Shown piece after piece: positions 52,098 through 62,127 of a stretch of DNA of 64,000 nucleotides. The notes beneath the pieces were generated by a model. That model had not been told where the DNA came from, searched no databases, and worked only from the letters and a program-made list of their open reading frames with translations. The translations under genes and the position numbers were made by a program. The stretch's first letter is position 1. Every line of letters begins with the position of its first letter. The DNA lies in assembly GCA_026004655.1 (NCBI GenBank), contig BPJO01000003.1, positions 1 through 64,000 on the forward strand. Direction: 5' to 3'. The stretch comes from Phycisphaerae bacterium. Its GTDB lineage: Bacteria > Planctomycetota > Phycisphaerae > Tepidisphaerales > Tepidisphaeraceae.

Positions 52098-54143
52098 TTG
52101 AGATGTTCGTCCGATAACTATGAGGTGAAGCTTCAGAAACTGATCAGTCTTCTGATATCGACCGACAATCAGGCTGCCGATGATCTTCTGTTGGAAGCAC
52201 TTCGGATTGGAAACGAAGATGAACAGGCCTTATCGCTGGATGCGTTGATCCGCCGGGGCACGTCTCATGGATTGATCGGGGTTTTGACCGGTTATGAGCA
52301 ACTGGCACCGAGGCTACGACAGATGATCGTGGCAAAGTCGGAAACCTTTTACTTCGCAATATCAGAAGCCGGCCGGAGTGAGAATCGGGCTGCACGCTTG
52401 GCTGCCATAGGTCTGATCGCTTCAGCTAGGCTTGGGAAATTGAGCTATGTATTGTCTGAAAACCTTCGCGAGCCGGATGAAATCCTCTCTCAAGCCGCAT
52501 GCAACGCGCTTTTGGAACTGGCCCGCTGGGTCAATACAGCTTCTCGTCAGATGCACCGATTTGAACCAGCTTTGGTCGATGACGGGTTGATACTAGTCGG
52601 TGAAGTCCGCTCGGCAGGTGATTCGACCATTGTCGCTGCTCCGACAGTCGGAACGGATCTTGTGGGAGCCTATACCCGAGTGATGCGGGAACGTCCGGAG
52701 ATCGAGTCGGCGGTGGCAAGAGCGTTGGATTGGGGTAAATCCAAACACATGCCGGACCTGCTGAGGGCTGCCTTGTTGTTATGTGATCACCCGCAGTCAA
52801 AAGTTCTGGGAATTTTGAAAGCCGCAAAGCACGGTGGGCAAGCATCCATGGTCCGCAAACTTCAGCAACCTCCCGCAGCGGATCATGTGGAAGCCTTTTT
52901 ATTAGGTGCTTCACACGGACATCTGCGTACCAACTTTGCCACAGCGTTTGCCCAGATTGCCTCTACCGATGTGCTGGATGCGGTTTTGCGAAGAACCTAC
53001 TGGTTGAAAGATCATCAGCTTCGAGCCTGTATGGGACAAGTAGACCGGGGGATCTGGTGGAGTGAATCCGAACTCGAACAGGATCTGGCTCATCGATCAT
53101 CTCGCGATGCCATGCGGATTTCGGAATGGATCGTTCTTTCGAGGCTGAGCGACATAGACCAGGATCAGCGTCTTGAGCAAATAATGGCCCATTGTGATTC
53201 TGATCCGCTGGCCCGACTACACCTGCTTCGATCGGCATCACTCAGGCCCCGACAGGCATCGGTGAACTTTATTAAACGAATGCTCCAGGACCCAGACGAG
53301 CGTTTGGTACGGATTGCTGCCCGCGAAATCATCCGTCGCAGGCCACCGGATTACGAGAATGTTCTCCTTCAAAAAATGACCAAAGCGCCAGAGAGCGTCC
53401 GTCGAGTGATCGGTCGAGCGATCGGGCAGGCCGGATTCGATCATTTCTGGACACGATTCGAACGAATGGACCGCGAAACCCGCAAACAGGCCGGCCGTGC
53501 CATGCTCAAATTGCTGCCGGATGCGACGGTGCGAATCGGTCGGTATCTGGCCAGTGGTACGACCGAACAAAGAATACGTGGACTTCAGATCGTTCATGAA
53601 CTGGATCTGGCGCCTCAGTTCCGTGAAGCACTGCTGAGCTTGTGTCAGCATCCCAACCCCCGAGTTCGTTCCAAAGCAGTAGTCTTGCTCGGGGAAATCC
53701 CCGATCAGTCAACGGGGTTCATCCTGGAAAAAGCTTTAATTGATACCGACGGACGGGTCCGAGCCAACGCAATCGAAGTGCTCGAGGAGAAACGGGCAAC
53801 CGAATATACCCCTTTACTGATTGAGCGTGCCCGGTCCGCTCATAACCGTGAGCGAGCCAACGCGATCAAAGCCCTTCACCGTATGAAGGTCGGAAATGTT
53901 GTTGAACAGATGACGCTGATGCTTGCAGACCCCCGCGTCGAGCATCGAATCAGTGCTTTGTGGACCCTTCGACACATCGGTTTGTGGAAACTGATCGGCG
54001 AAGTCGCGCGGTTAGCTAAAACCGATGAAAGTCTTAAGGTCCGAAGGTATGCCGCGACGGTTCTCCGGTATGTCATCGGATTGCTCCAGCAAACAGGATC
54101 GCTGACGCCCGAGTCGTCGACTCCCAAACCCAGGGCTGCATGA
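52098..54143 (+). CDS. HEAT-repeat protein
   Basis: 681 residues from a TTG start, or GTG at 52125 as an alternative. The whole protein is alpha-helical, with HEAT/PBS-lyase-type repeats of about 30 residues clearest in the C-terminal half (HPNPRVRSKAVVLLGEIPDQ, DTDGRVRANAIEVLEEKR). Further copies are at RERANAIKALHRM and LKVRRYAATVLRYVI. There is no signal peptide or membrane segment. It likely acts as a scaffold. It is 15 bp upstream of a small membrane protein gene, so the two are translated from one message. An open frame at 52018-52101 just before the start could be a short upstream peptide or a lost N-terminus. The function is not known. Confidence 0.75.
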   Translation: MRCSSDNYEVKLQKLISLLISTDNQAADDLLLEALRIGNEDEQALSLDALIRRGTSHGLIGVLTGYEQLAPRLRQMIVAKSETFYFAISEAGRSENRAARLAAIGLIASARLGKLSYVLSENLREPDEILSQAACNALLELARWVNTASRQMHRFEPALVDDGLILVGEVRSAGDSTIVAAPTVGTDLVGAYTRVMRERPEIESAVARALDWGKSKHMPDLLRAALLLCDHPQSKVLGILKAAKHGGQASMVRKLQQPPAADHVEAFLLGASHGHLRTNFATAFAQIASTDVLDAVLRRTYWLKDHQLRACMGQVDRGIWWSESELEQDLAHRSSRDAMRISEWIVLSRLSDIDQDQRLEQIMAHCDSDPLARLHLLRSASLRPRQASVNFIKRMLQDPDERLVRIAAREIIRRRPPDYENVLLQKMTKAPESVRRVIGRAIGQAGFDHFWTRFERMDRETRKQAGRAMLKLLPDATVRIGRYLASGTTEQRIRGLQIVHELDLAPQFREALLSLCQHPNPRVRSKAVVLLGEIPDQSTGFILEKALIDTDGRVRANAIEVLEEKRATEYTPLLIERARSAHNRERANAIKALHRMKVGNVVEQMTLMLADPRVEHRISALWTLRHIGLWKLIGEVARLAKTDESLKVRRYAATVLRYVIGLLQQTGSLTPESSTPKPRAA

Positions 54144-54158
54144 GATATAAGGATTGTG

Positions 54159-54533
54159 ATGACGAATACTGCAAATACAATCTTAGGACTTCTGGCTAAA
54201 ACCGCGACTCCCGAAGAAGTATTCAAAAGTATTGGCGAGTCGCTGGACGCCAGCATCAACCCGAATCATGTTATCCTGATCCTTGTGGGGCTGATCTGTC
54301 TGGTCGTATTCCTGAAATACTTTACTCAGACGGTTGGAAAGAAGCCCTCCCAAAAAGTAATTAATAATCCCGGCAAGCTTACCCGCGAACTCGTCCGCCA
54401 GCTTGGGCTGAAGAAGAGTGAACTTAGCCAGCTCCGACGACTGGCAGATCAGGAAGGTCTCGAGCATCCCCTCAGCCTGCTCTTGTGCCCGTCCGTGCTC
54501 CGGTCCATCGTCCAAAAAAGGCAACAAAAGTAG
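54159..54533 (+). CDS. Small single-pass membrane protein, partner of the HEAT-repeat gene
   Basis: About 124 residues (MTNTANTILGLLAKTATPEE). One membrane helix (HVILILVGLICLVVFLKYF) is followed by a conserved-looking cytoplasmic tail (NNPGKLTRELVRQLGLKKSE then LSQLRRLADQEGLEHPLSLL). I do not recognise the family. Tight spacing to the HEAT-repeat gene, no terminator between them and matching orientation suggest they work together at the membrane. Confidence 0.6.
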   Translation: MTNTANTILGLLAKTATPEEVFKSIGESLDASINPNHVILILVGLICLVVFLKYFTQTVGKKPSQKVINNPGKLTRELVRQLGLKKSELSQLRRLADQEGLEHPLSLLLCPSVLRSIVQKRQQK

Positions 54534-54847
54534 GATTTTTGCAATCGACTTTGGTTGGCTCCCGTTTCGGGCAGAACGGACGCGATCGATAAACGACGTG
54601 TCGGTGTGAGAAGCTTAAAAGATTTCAGAAAAGGAACTTACGAAAATACGGGCGAACACCTCATCATAGCCGGGGTTTGCATCTTCTCAGCCGGCTGTTC
54701 GGCGCTGACCCTTTTTGAAACGTTATTCGAAACCCAAATCTTTTTTTGATACCGCGCTGTCAGTCAAGTGAATGTTCTAAAACAGACAAGGTCGGTTCCC
54801 TTGATGTAGGAAACCGACCCTGTGGCTTTTTGTCTCTGAGTGCAAAA
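54534..54847. other. 314-bp spacer with a terminator and no gene
   Basis: No convincing frame. The 3' part holds the hairpin at 54790-54819, which serves the convergent sugar isomerase-like gene, and a poly-T stretch near 54740. Nothing else was identified. Confidence 0.45.
54790..54819 (-). terminator. Hairpin terminator of the sugar isomerase-like gene
   Basis: GGTCGGTT (54790-54797) pairs with AACCGACC (54812-54819), extended by CC/GG-type pairs. On the minus strand it is followed by TTGTCTGTTTT, a modest T-rich tail. Confidence 0.6.
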
Positions 54848-55873
54848 TCAACGATCGAATTGGGCGTCAAAGGCGATGCTGGAAGGTTTGAAATCAATCT
54901 TTTTAACAAACGCGGCCGCTTCCGTGGCACCATGTTCGCGGTCCATTCGACTGTCTTCCCATTCGACCGACAACGGACCTTGGTAGTTGATATCGTTCAA
55001 GGCGACAATGATTTCTTCGAAATTGATGTCACCATGTCCCAGCGAACGAAAATCCCAGTACCGACGAGGGTCTGCAAAGGTGGTGTGTCCACCGAACACG
55101 CCCACGTCTCCGTTGCCATGACCCCACCAGACGTCCTTCATATGGACGTGATAAATCCGATCAGCGAACGTCCTGATGAACTTCACATAATCTACGCCCT
55201 GATACCCGAGATGAGAGGGGTCGTAGTTAAATCCGAACCGTTTGTGACCTTTGACGGCTTCGATCGCCCGTTGTGCACTAGCAATATCAAAGGCGATTTC
55301 GGTCGGATGAACTTCCAGGGCGAAATTGACATCCTGTTTGTCGAACTCAGACAGGATCGGTCCGAACCGTCGAGCAAAATCGTCAAACCCTTTTTGCCAG
55401 TATTTTTGGTCGGTCGGGGGAAACGCATAAATCGAGTGCCAGATACTCGAACCGGTAAATCCGTTAACGACGGCAGGAAAGCTGATCTTATCCGGAGACG
55501 CGTCGCGGAATTTACGTGCAGCTTTGGCGGTGTCGGACAGGCGTTTGGCTGCACGTTTGCGTACGCTTTCCGGTTCTCCGTCGCCCCAGACTTCCTCTGG
55601 AAGAATTGCTTTATGGCGCTCGTCGATCAGGTCACATACCGCCTGTCCGACCAAGTGGGCTGAGATCGCGAAACAGGTCAATTGGTGATCTTTCAATATC
55701 TCCCAGCGTTGTTTGCAATAGTTCTTGTCTTTCAAAGCCTTTTCGACATCAAAATGATCCCCCCAGCAGGCCAATTCCAGCCCGTCATATCCAAAGGATT
55801 TAGCTTTCCGGCAGATTTCCTCAAACGGAAGGTCGGCCCATTGACCGGTAAACAACGTAACAGTTCGCGCCAT
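54848..55873 (-). CDS. Xylose isomerase-like TIM-barrel sugar isomerase/epimerase
   Basis: 341 residues. The AP endonuclease 2/xylose isomerase-like fold is seen as alternating strand-helix units: [18 protein letters not shown] at the N-terminus, [40 protein letters not shown] and [11 protein letters not shown]. Glu, Asp and His at these strand ends match the divalent-metal site. The substrate (inosose, sugar phosphate or similar) is unknown. Planctomycetes commonly carry many such genes near Gfo/Idh/MocA oxidoreductases; here it stands alone. The start [19 protein letters not shown] has no upstream Shine-Dalgarno of note. Confidence 0.88.
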   Translation of the reverse strand: MARTVTLFTGQWADLPFEEICRKAKSFGYDGLELACWGDHFDVEKALKDKNYCKQRWEILKDHQLTCFAISAHLVGQAVCDLIDERHKAILPEEVWGDGEPESVRKRAAKRLSDTAKAARKFRDASPDKISFPAVVNGFTGSSIWHSIYAFPPTDQKYWQKGFDDFARRFGPILSEFDKQDVNFALEVHPTEIAFDIASAQRAIEAVKGHKRFGFNYDPSHLGYQGVDYVKFIRTFADRIYHVHMKDVWWGHGNGDVGVFGGHTTFADPRRYWDFRSLGHGDINFEEIIVALNDINYQGPLSVEWEDSRMDREHGATEAAAFVKKIDFKPSSIAFDAQFDR

Positions 55874-55950
55874 GGTCGGTTCACTCCTCTTGTTCTATGA
55901 ATCTTTGAAACCCAAAGTAGATCCAATTGCACACTCAGCCTGTTTGATTG

Positions 55951-57786
55951 TCAATTTGTTGGGTCGGATGAAGGTGATGCGCTCGCCCGGATGCGGGCTG
56001 TCAAATGGTCAATCACCCTATGAGGACGGGGATCCGAAGGATCAAGCGTCAATGCTTCAAGGGCTAGGCGACGTGCTTCAAGAAGATTTCCTTGATTTTC
56101 CAGGCAAAAAGCCAGTCTCAGTCGCGCTTCCACACTGTTCGGACGCAAGTCGACCCATCGACGCAGATAAGGAATCGCCCCGGAGACATCTGCGGATTCC
56201 ATCAGACCAATCCCTGCCTGTTGAGCAAAATACCATTCCCTTGGCAATGTATCAGATGCCTGACAGGCAACAATGCACGCCTGATCCGGTCTCTCGCGAG
56301 CAACCAGCACATTCAAAAGAAGATACCAGCCGTTCGGGGACCGTGGGTCTTGTTCAATACGATCGCGATAACGTTGTTCTGCCCGATCAAAATACAGTGC
56401 GGCTAGTTTATTTTGCCCCAGTTTTTTCAGAGCAACCGCCTGAGACCAGTCCACATACTCATGCTGTGGACGAAGCCGGCGGGTACGCTCAAAAAGTGAT
56501 ATCGCTTCTTGAAGCGATTCTGGTCGGTCGGAAGATTGGGTCAGATAATGTCCGAGATTGTGGGCCGCCAGCCAGGAGGTGGGCGTTTTAGTCAAAGTGT
56601 CACGCCAAAGCGTTTCAGGATCGCGATAAATCTTTGTCTGTTCAAAAGATCGATATCCCAGGATCCCGACCAGCATCACGACCCAAGCTTGTTTCCATGT
56701 AGCAGGAATGGTCCGGGCAAACCAGGTCAGCCCGCTACAAACAGTGACAGTCAAAGCAATGTTCGAATGATACTGAAAATGGTCAGCCACGAACGAGTAC
56801 CGATGTGGATACAGATTAAAAAAGCCCAATGCCGGGAAAAGTGTTCCAGAAAAGATCAAAAGTCCTGCGACCAGTCCCCGACCAAGACAACGGTGAGCAA
56901 AAATGACGTAAAATATTATTATAAAAACAGTTATGAAAATAAGGATCTGGACCGGATCGCTTCGGTCTATGTCCCATCGGTCGTAACTGAACGCCAGCTT
57001 TCCGGGCCAGAAAAACTGCGTCAAATACCAGGTCCAGGCCCTTGCAGCCACCAGACACCGCTCAAAACCGTCCAACGACCAATCCTCTCCTTCTGCACCG
57101 ACGACCGATCGTTCCATTCCGGATGTGACGAGCACCGCCAATCCAGATACCACCAACCAAGGTATCAATCTGATCACATCCTGTTTGCGAATTTGGCCGT
57201 GTTTCCACCATGTTATCACCAGCAACACCGCGGGCAGGGTACAGGTGACGGTTTTGGATAAAACGGCAGCGACATAGCTCACCAAAGCCAACCCCCAGAA
57301 CCGCCACTGTTTCTCAGACCAGTCGCGCTCCCGAATGGGATAAAAAATCATAGCCAGTAATGCAAAAACCACAGACAACGTATTTTTACGTTCGCTGATC
57401 CAGGCGACCGACTCGACATGCAGAGGGTGCAACGCAAAGACGAATCCCCCCAGCCACGCGCCCGGAAGCTGGCATCGTTTCATCCAGATCACAATCAGAT
57501 ACGAAGCCAAAAGATGAAGCAGCACGTTGGTCACGTGATAACCGGTCGGATCATCGGCCCAGAACTGCCATTCGATCCAGAATGACGTATGTGTCATCGG
57601 GTAATACTGAGGCGTGGCGCCGATCCGAAACCAGATGTTCCAGAGTCCCCGGAGAGTTCGAAGATGAGGGTTGTCATGCACATGAGCGTCATCGTCCCAG
57701 ATAAAGCTCCCATGATATGCCGGCCCGTAGACCGACAACGTAATCAAAGCCAGAACCAGACCCAGAAAAAAGTCGATGCGCTTCAT
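55951..57786 (-). CDS. Polytopic membrane protein with C-terminal TPR repeats (glycosyltransferase-39/TMTC-like)
   Basis: 611 residues from MKRIDFFLGLVLALITLSVY. About ten hydrophobic helices follow a first lumenal loop with FIWDDDAHVHDNPHLRTL, containing the acidic D-D-D/E motif of protein O-mannosyltransferase/TMTC proteins. Conserved RKNTLSVVFALLAM and the segment HPLHVESVAWI also fit. TPR repeats begin near residue 420 (NLGHYLTQSSDRPESLQEA) and continue to the C-terminus. Membrane glycosyltransfer to protein or lipid is an inference. The start codon lies 30 bp from the divergent AhbA/B-like gene, so the two share a promoter region. Confidence 0.8.
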   Translation of the reverse strand: MKRIDFFLGLVLALITLSVYGPAYHGSFIWDDDAHVHDNPHLRTLRGLWNIWFRIGATPQYYPMTHTSFWIEWQFWADDPTGYHVTNVLLHLLASYLIVIWMKRCQLPGAWLGGFVFALHPLHVESVAWISERKNTLSVVFALLAMIFYPIRERDWSEKQWRFWGLALVSYVAAVLSKTVTCTLPAVLLVITWWKHGQIRKQDVIRLIPWLVVSGLAVLVTSGMERSVVGAEGEDWSLDGFERCLVAARAWTWYLTQFFWPGKLAFSYDRWDIDRSDPVQILIFITVFIIIFYVIFAHRCLGRGLVAGLLIFSGTLFPALGFFNLYPHRYSFVADHFQYHSNIALTVTVCSGLTWFARTIPATWKQAWVVMLVGILGYRSFEQTKIYRDPETLWRDTLTKTPTSWLAAHNLGHYLTQSSDRPESLQEAISLFERTRRLRPQHEYVDWSQAVALKKLGQNKLAALYFDRAEQRYRDRIEQDPRSPNGWYLLLNVLVARERPDQACIVACQASDTLPREWYFAQQAGIGLMESADVSGAIPYLRRWVDLRPNSVEARLRLAFCLENQGNLLEARRLALEALTLDPSDPRPHRVIDHLTARIRASASPSSDPTN

Positions 57787-57816
57787 CCGTCGGGTCAAGA
57801 GTATACAATCAATCGG

Positions 57817-58962
57817 ATGCTGACGACCCAACCGATTCCGACATCAACAACCGACCCGATTAATTCCGCGATTCTGCGCGTTTCCGAAGACCGCATTCAG
57901 GGCTTTTGCGCTGACCCTATCGGACAGATCGCCAGCCAGAGCGGGGTCGATCCGGAAACAGTTCTGGTCCGTCTGCGGGCAATGCTTCGTGCAGGCACGA
58001 TCCGTCGGATCCGACAAACGCTTATGAGTGTCAACCTGGCGCCGGGCGCGCTGGTAGCCTGGGCTGTACCGGAACCCCAATTGTCGTCGGCTTTTGATTG
58101 GATGTTTCAAAACGACCCGTTCACCGGTCATGTGGTGATCCGATCGACCGACTCGGCTATTGCCGGATCCCGCTATCGTCTGTGGACAACGTTGAAAGTG
58201 CCCGTCGGGTTTTCGATGCAGAAACACTGTGATTTTCTGAAGAAAATGACCGGGGCCACTCACTACCGGATCATGCCTGCCAAAAAACTGTTTGTTTTAG
58301 GTGTCGGACACGTCCGACGCAGGGGGATGAAACCCGGTGCACGTTCGGATCAACCAGCCGAGGCGCAGGATACTACCGTTGTTGAACTGTCCGAACTGGA
58401 ATGGCGGGTGCTTCTACCTCTTAAACGAGAGTTCGAACCCGATGAACTGGTCCGCAACCTCTGGTCGGCCCGGGCAAATGAGGCAGGGGTTGGTCTTGAA
58501 ACGTTCATACAGGTTGCCCAACAGTTGAATAACCGAAGGGTGATCGGGCGTTTCAGCACCTTCCTCGAACACGTTAAACCCAACGCCGACGGTGAACGTG
58601 TCACCCGATTCAATGCCTTGTTTCATTGGGCAGTTCCACCGGGTCAGGAGATCCGCGCAGGACAAGAAGTCGGGCGACATCACATCATGACCCATGCGTA
58701 TTGGCGCGAAGGCGGACCCGAGTTCGGAAACGTCAACATCATGGGAGTAGCTCACGGGACTGAGAAACAACAGATACTGGAACACAAACAGGCTATCGAC
58801 AAGCACCTTCAGGAATGCGGAATTCCGCTTTTGTACACCAACGTCTTCTGGGGCGGACGAAGCGAAATCAAACCCAGTGAGATTGCTCCTCAAGAATATA
58901 TGGCATTTTGTCGCACAATGGGGATCGATCCGGATTCGATGCGAAGCCCCTTATCGTCATAA
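57817..58962 (+). CDS. Tandem Lrp/AsnC-like protein, possibly siroheme decarboxylase (AhbA-AhbB-like)
   Basis: 381 residues formed by two similar halves (about 15-165 and 190-370). Each half has an AsnC-like winged helix followed by a ferredoxin-like effector domain (TIRRIRQTLMSVNLAPGAL in half 1, NNRRVIGRFSTFLEHVK in half 2; HVVIRSTDSAIAGSRYRL versus HHIMTHAYWREGGPEFGN). This plan and the second half's ITHAYxRE...HG pattern are like the AhbA and AhbB siroheme decarboxylase subunits, which are here one polypeptide. It could instead be a transcription factor. No other heme or siroheme genes are in the window. It is divergent from the TMTC-like gene. Confidence 0.6.
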   Translation: MLTTQPIPTSTTDPINSAILRVSEDRIQGFCADPIGQIASQSGVDPETVLVRLRAMLRAGTIRRIRQTLMSVNLAPGALVAWAVPEPQLSSAFDWMFQNDPFTGHVVIRSTDSAIAGSRYRLWTTLKVPVGFSMQKHCDFLKKMTGATHYRIMPAKKLFVLGVGHVRRRGMKPGARSDQPAEAQDTTVVELSELEWRVLLPLKREFEPDELVRNLWSARANEAGVGLETFIQVAQQLNNRRVIGRFSTFLEHVKPNADGERVTRFNALFHWAVPPGQEIRAGQEVGRHHIMTHAYWREGGPEFGNVNIMGVAHGTEKQQILEHKQAIDKHLQECGIPLLYTNVFWGGRSEIKPSEIAPQEYMAFCRTMGIDPDSMRSPLSS

Positions 58963-58977
58963 CGCGTTTTTCGTCAC

Positions 58978-59547
58978 ATGTCTGACCAATCGAATACCAT
59001 TTCATGTCCCCGGTGCGGGAGTGAGTTTTTTCCCGTACATCAGGCGCTACAGCAATGCCCGGCCTGCCGGGAACAGTTTTTTATTTCAATTTCTGAAGAA
59101 ACATCCGACGAGGATTCGCAGGCTCGATTGGAACTGGAGCAGCGTTTTCAGGAACAACAGGACCATCTCAATCAAAAGCAGATCCGGATCGTGCAACTGG
59201 AAAAACGCTCCCTTTACAGGCGTCGGACCTGGATGCTGGTTTTGGCGCTGGGCATGACCGGATTAGCAGGGCAGTTGGTGTGGCGCGGGATCGAATGGTT
59301 GGGAGTCCGTCCATCCTACGCAATCGCGTACTGGGTCCTTGCCTCCGGCTTGGTTTTGGGAAGTCTTCGATTTTTTGCTCGCGCAAGATATTACGGGCGT
59401 CAGGCGAGCCAGATCAGCTTGCCCGATCCGACCGAACCGCCTGATTTTTCCACGCTCAGTGACGGAAGTCAGATTGTGGAGAATCTCAACCGAATGACCT
59501 GCCATACGGATCAACCGATACGACCGCAGCCGAATGATCCGGACTGA
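58978..59547 (+). CDS. Zinc-ribbon membrane protein of unknown function
   Basis: 189 residues. Residues 9-30 form a zinc ribbon with two CxxC pairs (SCPRCGSEFF and QCPACREQFF). A coiled-coil stretch (LELEQRFQEQQDHLNQKQIR) comes next, followed by two membrane helices (RTWMLVLALGMTGLAGQLVW, SYAIAYWVLASGLVLGSLRF). The tail is Pro-rich. It begins 15 bp after the AhbA/B-like gene and so is co-transcribed. A scaffold or redox-sensing membrane protein is possible; the function is unknown. It converges with glgP. Confidence 0.6.
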   Translation: MSDQSNTISCPRCGSEFFPVHQALQQCPACREQFFISISEETSDEDSQARLELEQRFQEQQDHLNQKQIRIVQLEKRSLYRRRTWMLVLALGMTGLAGQLVWRGIEWLGVRPSYAIAYWVLASGLVLGSLRFFARARYYGRQASQISLPDPTEPPDFSTLSDGSQIVENLNRMTCHTDQPIRPQPNDPD

Positions 59548-59561
59548 AATCCGTCCATGCA

Positions 59562-62127
59562 TCAGTTCCATAGAATCAGTCCCGGTTCAAAAGGTGTCGC
59601 TAGGTCTTTCAACCCCGGGATGATTCGTAACGCGAATCCCTGCCGTCCGGACGACCGACATTCGATCCTGCCGGTGAACAGGTGCCTCCCCGGGGCGACC
59701 TCGCGGGTGTGGGTCATGTCAATGATCTGAGGATTTTCGATCTCGTCCCCAGCCCCGACGATCGAACCGGAATAGATCTGCACACGGACATGATCCGGTT
59801 TAAGGTCCGGAAGTTCCACCAAGGATTCCACTTGCAGCGATTCCCCGACTTTATAGTGTCCGTTTCCAGACGTATGGACTCCCAGAACTTTGATCCCGCC
59901 CCATTTGGAACGCAGATAATCTTTGTCATGGGCCAGACGGATGCCTTTTTCCATGGAATCGGCTAGCAGCGCCTGACCACGACGGTAAGCAGGAACATAC
60001 AGCTTCTCGGCATACTCTCGGACCATCCGGTTGGTGTTAAACACCGGAGCGAGTACCCTCATGCAGATTTTCATCCGTCTCACCCAGTCATGCGGCACAT
60101 TATCAATGCTACGTTCATAAAAAGTCGGAATGATTTGCTTCTCGAGAATGTCATAAAGGGATTGGCTTTCAACATAATCCTGATAATTGGGATCGGGGTA
60201 AGTTTCACCGTGCCCGATCGCCCATCCTGCGTTGGGGTCCAAGGCATATCCTTCGACCCACCAACCGTCCAGAATGGAGCAGTTTAGTACCCCGTTGACA
60301 GCTGCTTTCATACCGCTGGTTCCACTCGCTTCGTAAGGCCTGCGGGGGTTGTTCAACCACACGTCAACGCCTTGCACGAGATACCGGGCGACATTCATGT
60401 CGTAATTCTCGATGAAAACGAACTTCCGTCGGTACTGGGGGGTCGCGACCAAAATTGACCAGTGATTTGATCAATTCCTTGCCTTCCTGATCGGCAGGGT
60501 GAGCCTTGCCTGCAAAAATGAACTGAATGGGATGTTTGGTGTCATCAAGGAGTTTTTTCAATCGATCGATATCTCGTAGAAGAAGCGCACCTCGTTTGTA
60601 TGTGGCAAAGCGTCTGGCGAACCCGATGGTCAAAGCTTCGGGGTCGAGGATGGTATCGGCAACCGCAGCGGCTTCGAAACCGGCACCACGTCGGGTCAAC
60701 TGTTCACGTAAGACACGTCGGGTCCAGACGACAAGTTTTTCGCGGCTTCGTTCGTGAGCACGCCACAGCTCTTCATCCGGGATCTGGGCCACATCTTCCC
60801 AAACCTTCTGATCGGTCGGGTCATTTTTCCATCCGTCTCCCAGATAACGATCAAGAATAAAGGTGATTTCAGGGCTTAACCACGATCGGCTATGAATGCC
60901 GTTGGTCACTGAAGTGATCGGGACTTCGTGCACCGGAACCCCGGGCCAGATGTTGTGCCACATCCTTCGGGAAACTTCCCCGTGCAATTGGGACACCCCG
61001 TTATACGAATCGGCCAAACGCAACGCCAACACGGCCATGGAAAATCCCTGACGTTTGTTGCCCACGTCCTCTCGACCCAAAGCCAAAAACCCTTCTTCGT
61101 CCAACTTCAGGCTCGGGTAGTAGTTACGAAAATATCGGGAGACGAGTTCCGGAGGAAACATGTCGATCCCTGCCGGGACGGGGGTGTGGGTCGTGAAAAC
61201 GTTGGTGCTCATGACATACTGACGCGCTTCGTCAAAAGTCAGTTTGTCGTTGGATGCGAGAATTTTCCGGATACGTTCCAACGCTAAAAAGGCTGAGTGA
61301 CCCTCGTTCATATGGAAAACTTGGATATCCAGACCCAAAGCATCCAGTGCGCGGACTCCGCCTATTCCGAGGACGATTTCCTGTCGGATCCTCATTTCCG
61401 AACCCCCACCGTACAATCGGGAAGTGATTTCCCGATCGGAAGGGGAGTTGTCCGAAACATTGGTGTCCAGCAATACCAGTGGAATTCGCCCGACCTGGGC
61501 TTTCCACACCCGCACGTGGACCGTGCTTTCGGGCATTTCTACCTGGACCATCAGATCCGAACCGTCCGCATTTTTTTGGGGTTCGATCGCCAATTGATAA
61601 AAATCCAGCTCCGGATACCTCTCCTGCTGCCAGCCGTCGGCGGTGAGATACTGTTCAAAATATCCGTTACGATAAAGAAGGCCCACCCCGGTCAGAGGTA
61701 ATCCGATTTCGCTTGCAGATTTCAGATGGTCCCCAGCCAGGACGCCCAGACCTCCGGAATAAATCGGTAAAGATTCGTGCAATCCGAACTCGGCTGAGAA
61801 GTAAGCCACCGTCAGTGACGGGTCCTGAGCGTGATGTTTAGCAAACCATCCGGGTTCATCCAGGTGATGACGAAATTGCTCGTAAACCCGGTTCAAATGA
61901 GCCAGATAACCGTCGTCCTGCGAGGCCTCTTTCAACTTTTCCTGCGGAATTGCTCCGAGTAATTTGATCGGATTGTGATAAACTTTTTCCCATAGACCGC
62001 GGTCCAGACGTCTGAAAAGCTCGACCGCATCCGGTTGCCAGACCCACCAGAGATTTTTTGCCAGATCCAAAAGCGGTTGAAGCTTCTCAGGAACATCCGG
62101 AAACACCTGAAACGTTCGAACATTCAT
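59562..62127 (-). CDS. glgP: Alpha-glucan phosphorylase, interrupted by one +1 indel
   Basis: A PLP-dependent enzyme that releases glucose 1-phosphate from glycogen or maltodextrin. The N-terminal 560 residues (from MNVRTFQVFPDVPEKLQPLL; an ATG at 62145 would add 6) have SAEFGLHESLPIYSGGLGVL and NEGHSAFLALERI. The second part has NYDMNVARYLVQGVDVWLNN then RRPYEASGTSGMKAAVNG, with the PLP Lys in GTSGMK, and DGWWVEGY. The break is at G6 60437-60442 on the plus strand, where five G keep the frame (GRDPQYRRKFVF). The corrected product has 854 residues, normal for the short bacterial alpha-glucan phosphorylase class (TIGR02094-like). All catalytic features are present. It converges with the zinc-ribbon gene. 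Confidence 0.9.

Noticed and set aside
52018..52101. A 27-codon frame upstream of the HEAT-repeat gene (MTDPAIGDLIPYLARIL).
   Set aside because: It could be a missing N-terminus or an upstream peptide, but there is not enough evidence to call it a gene.
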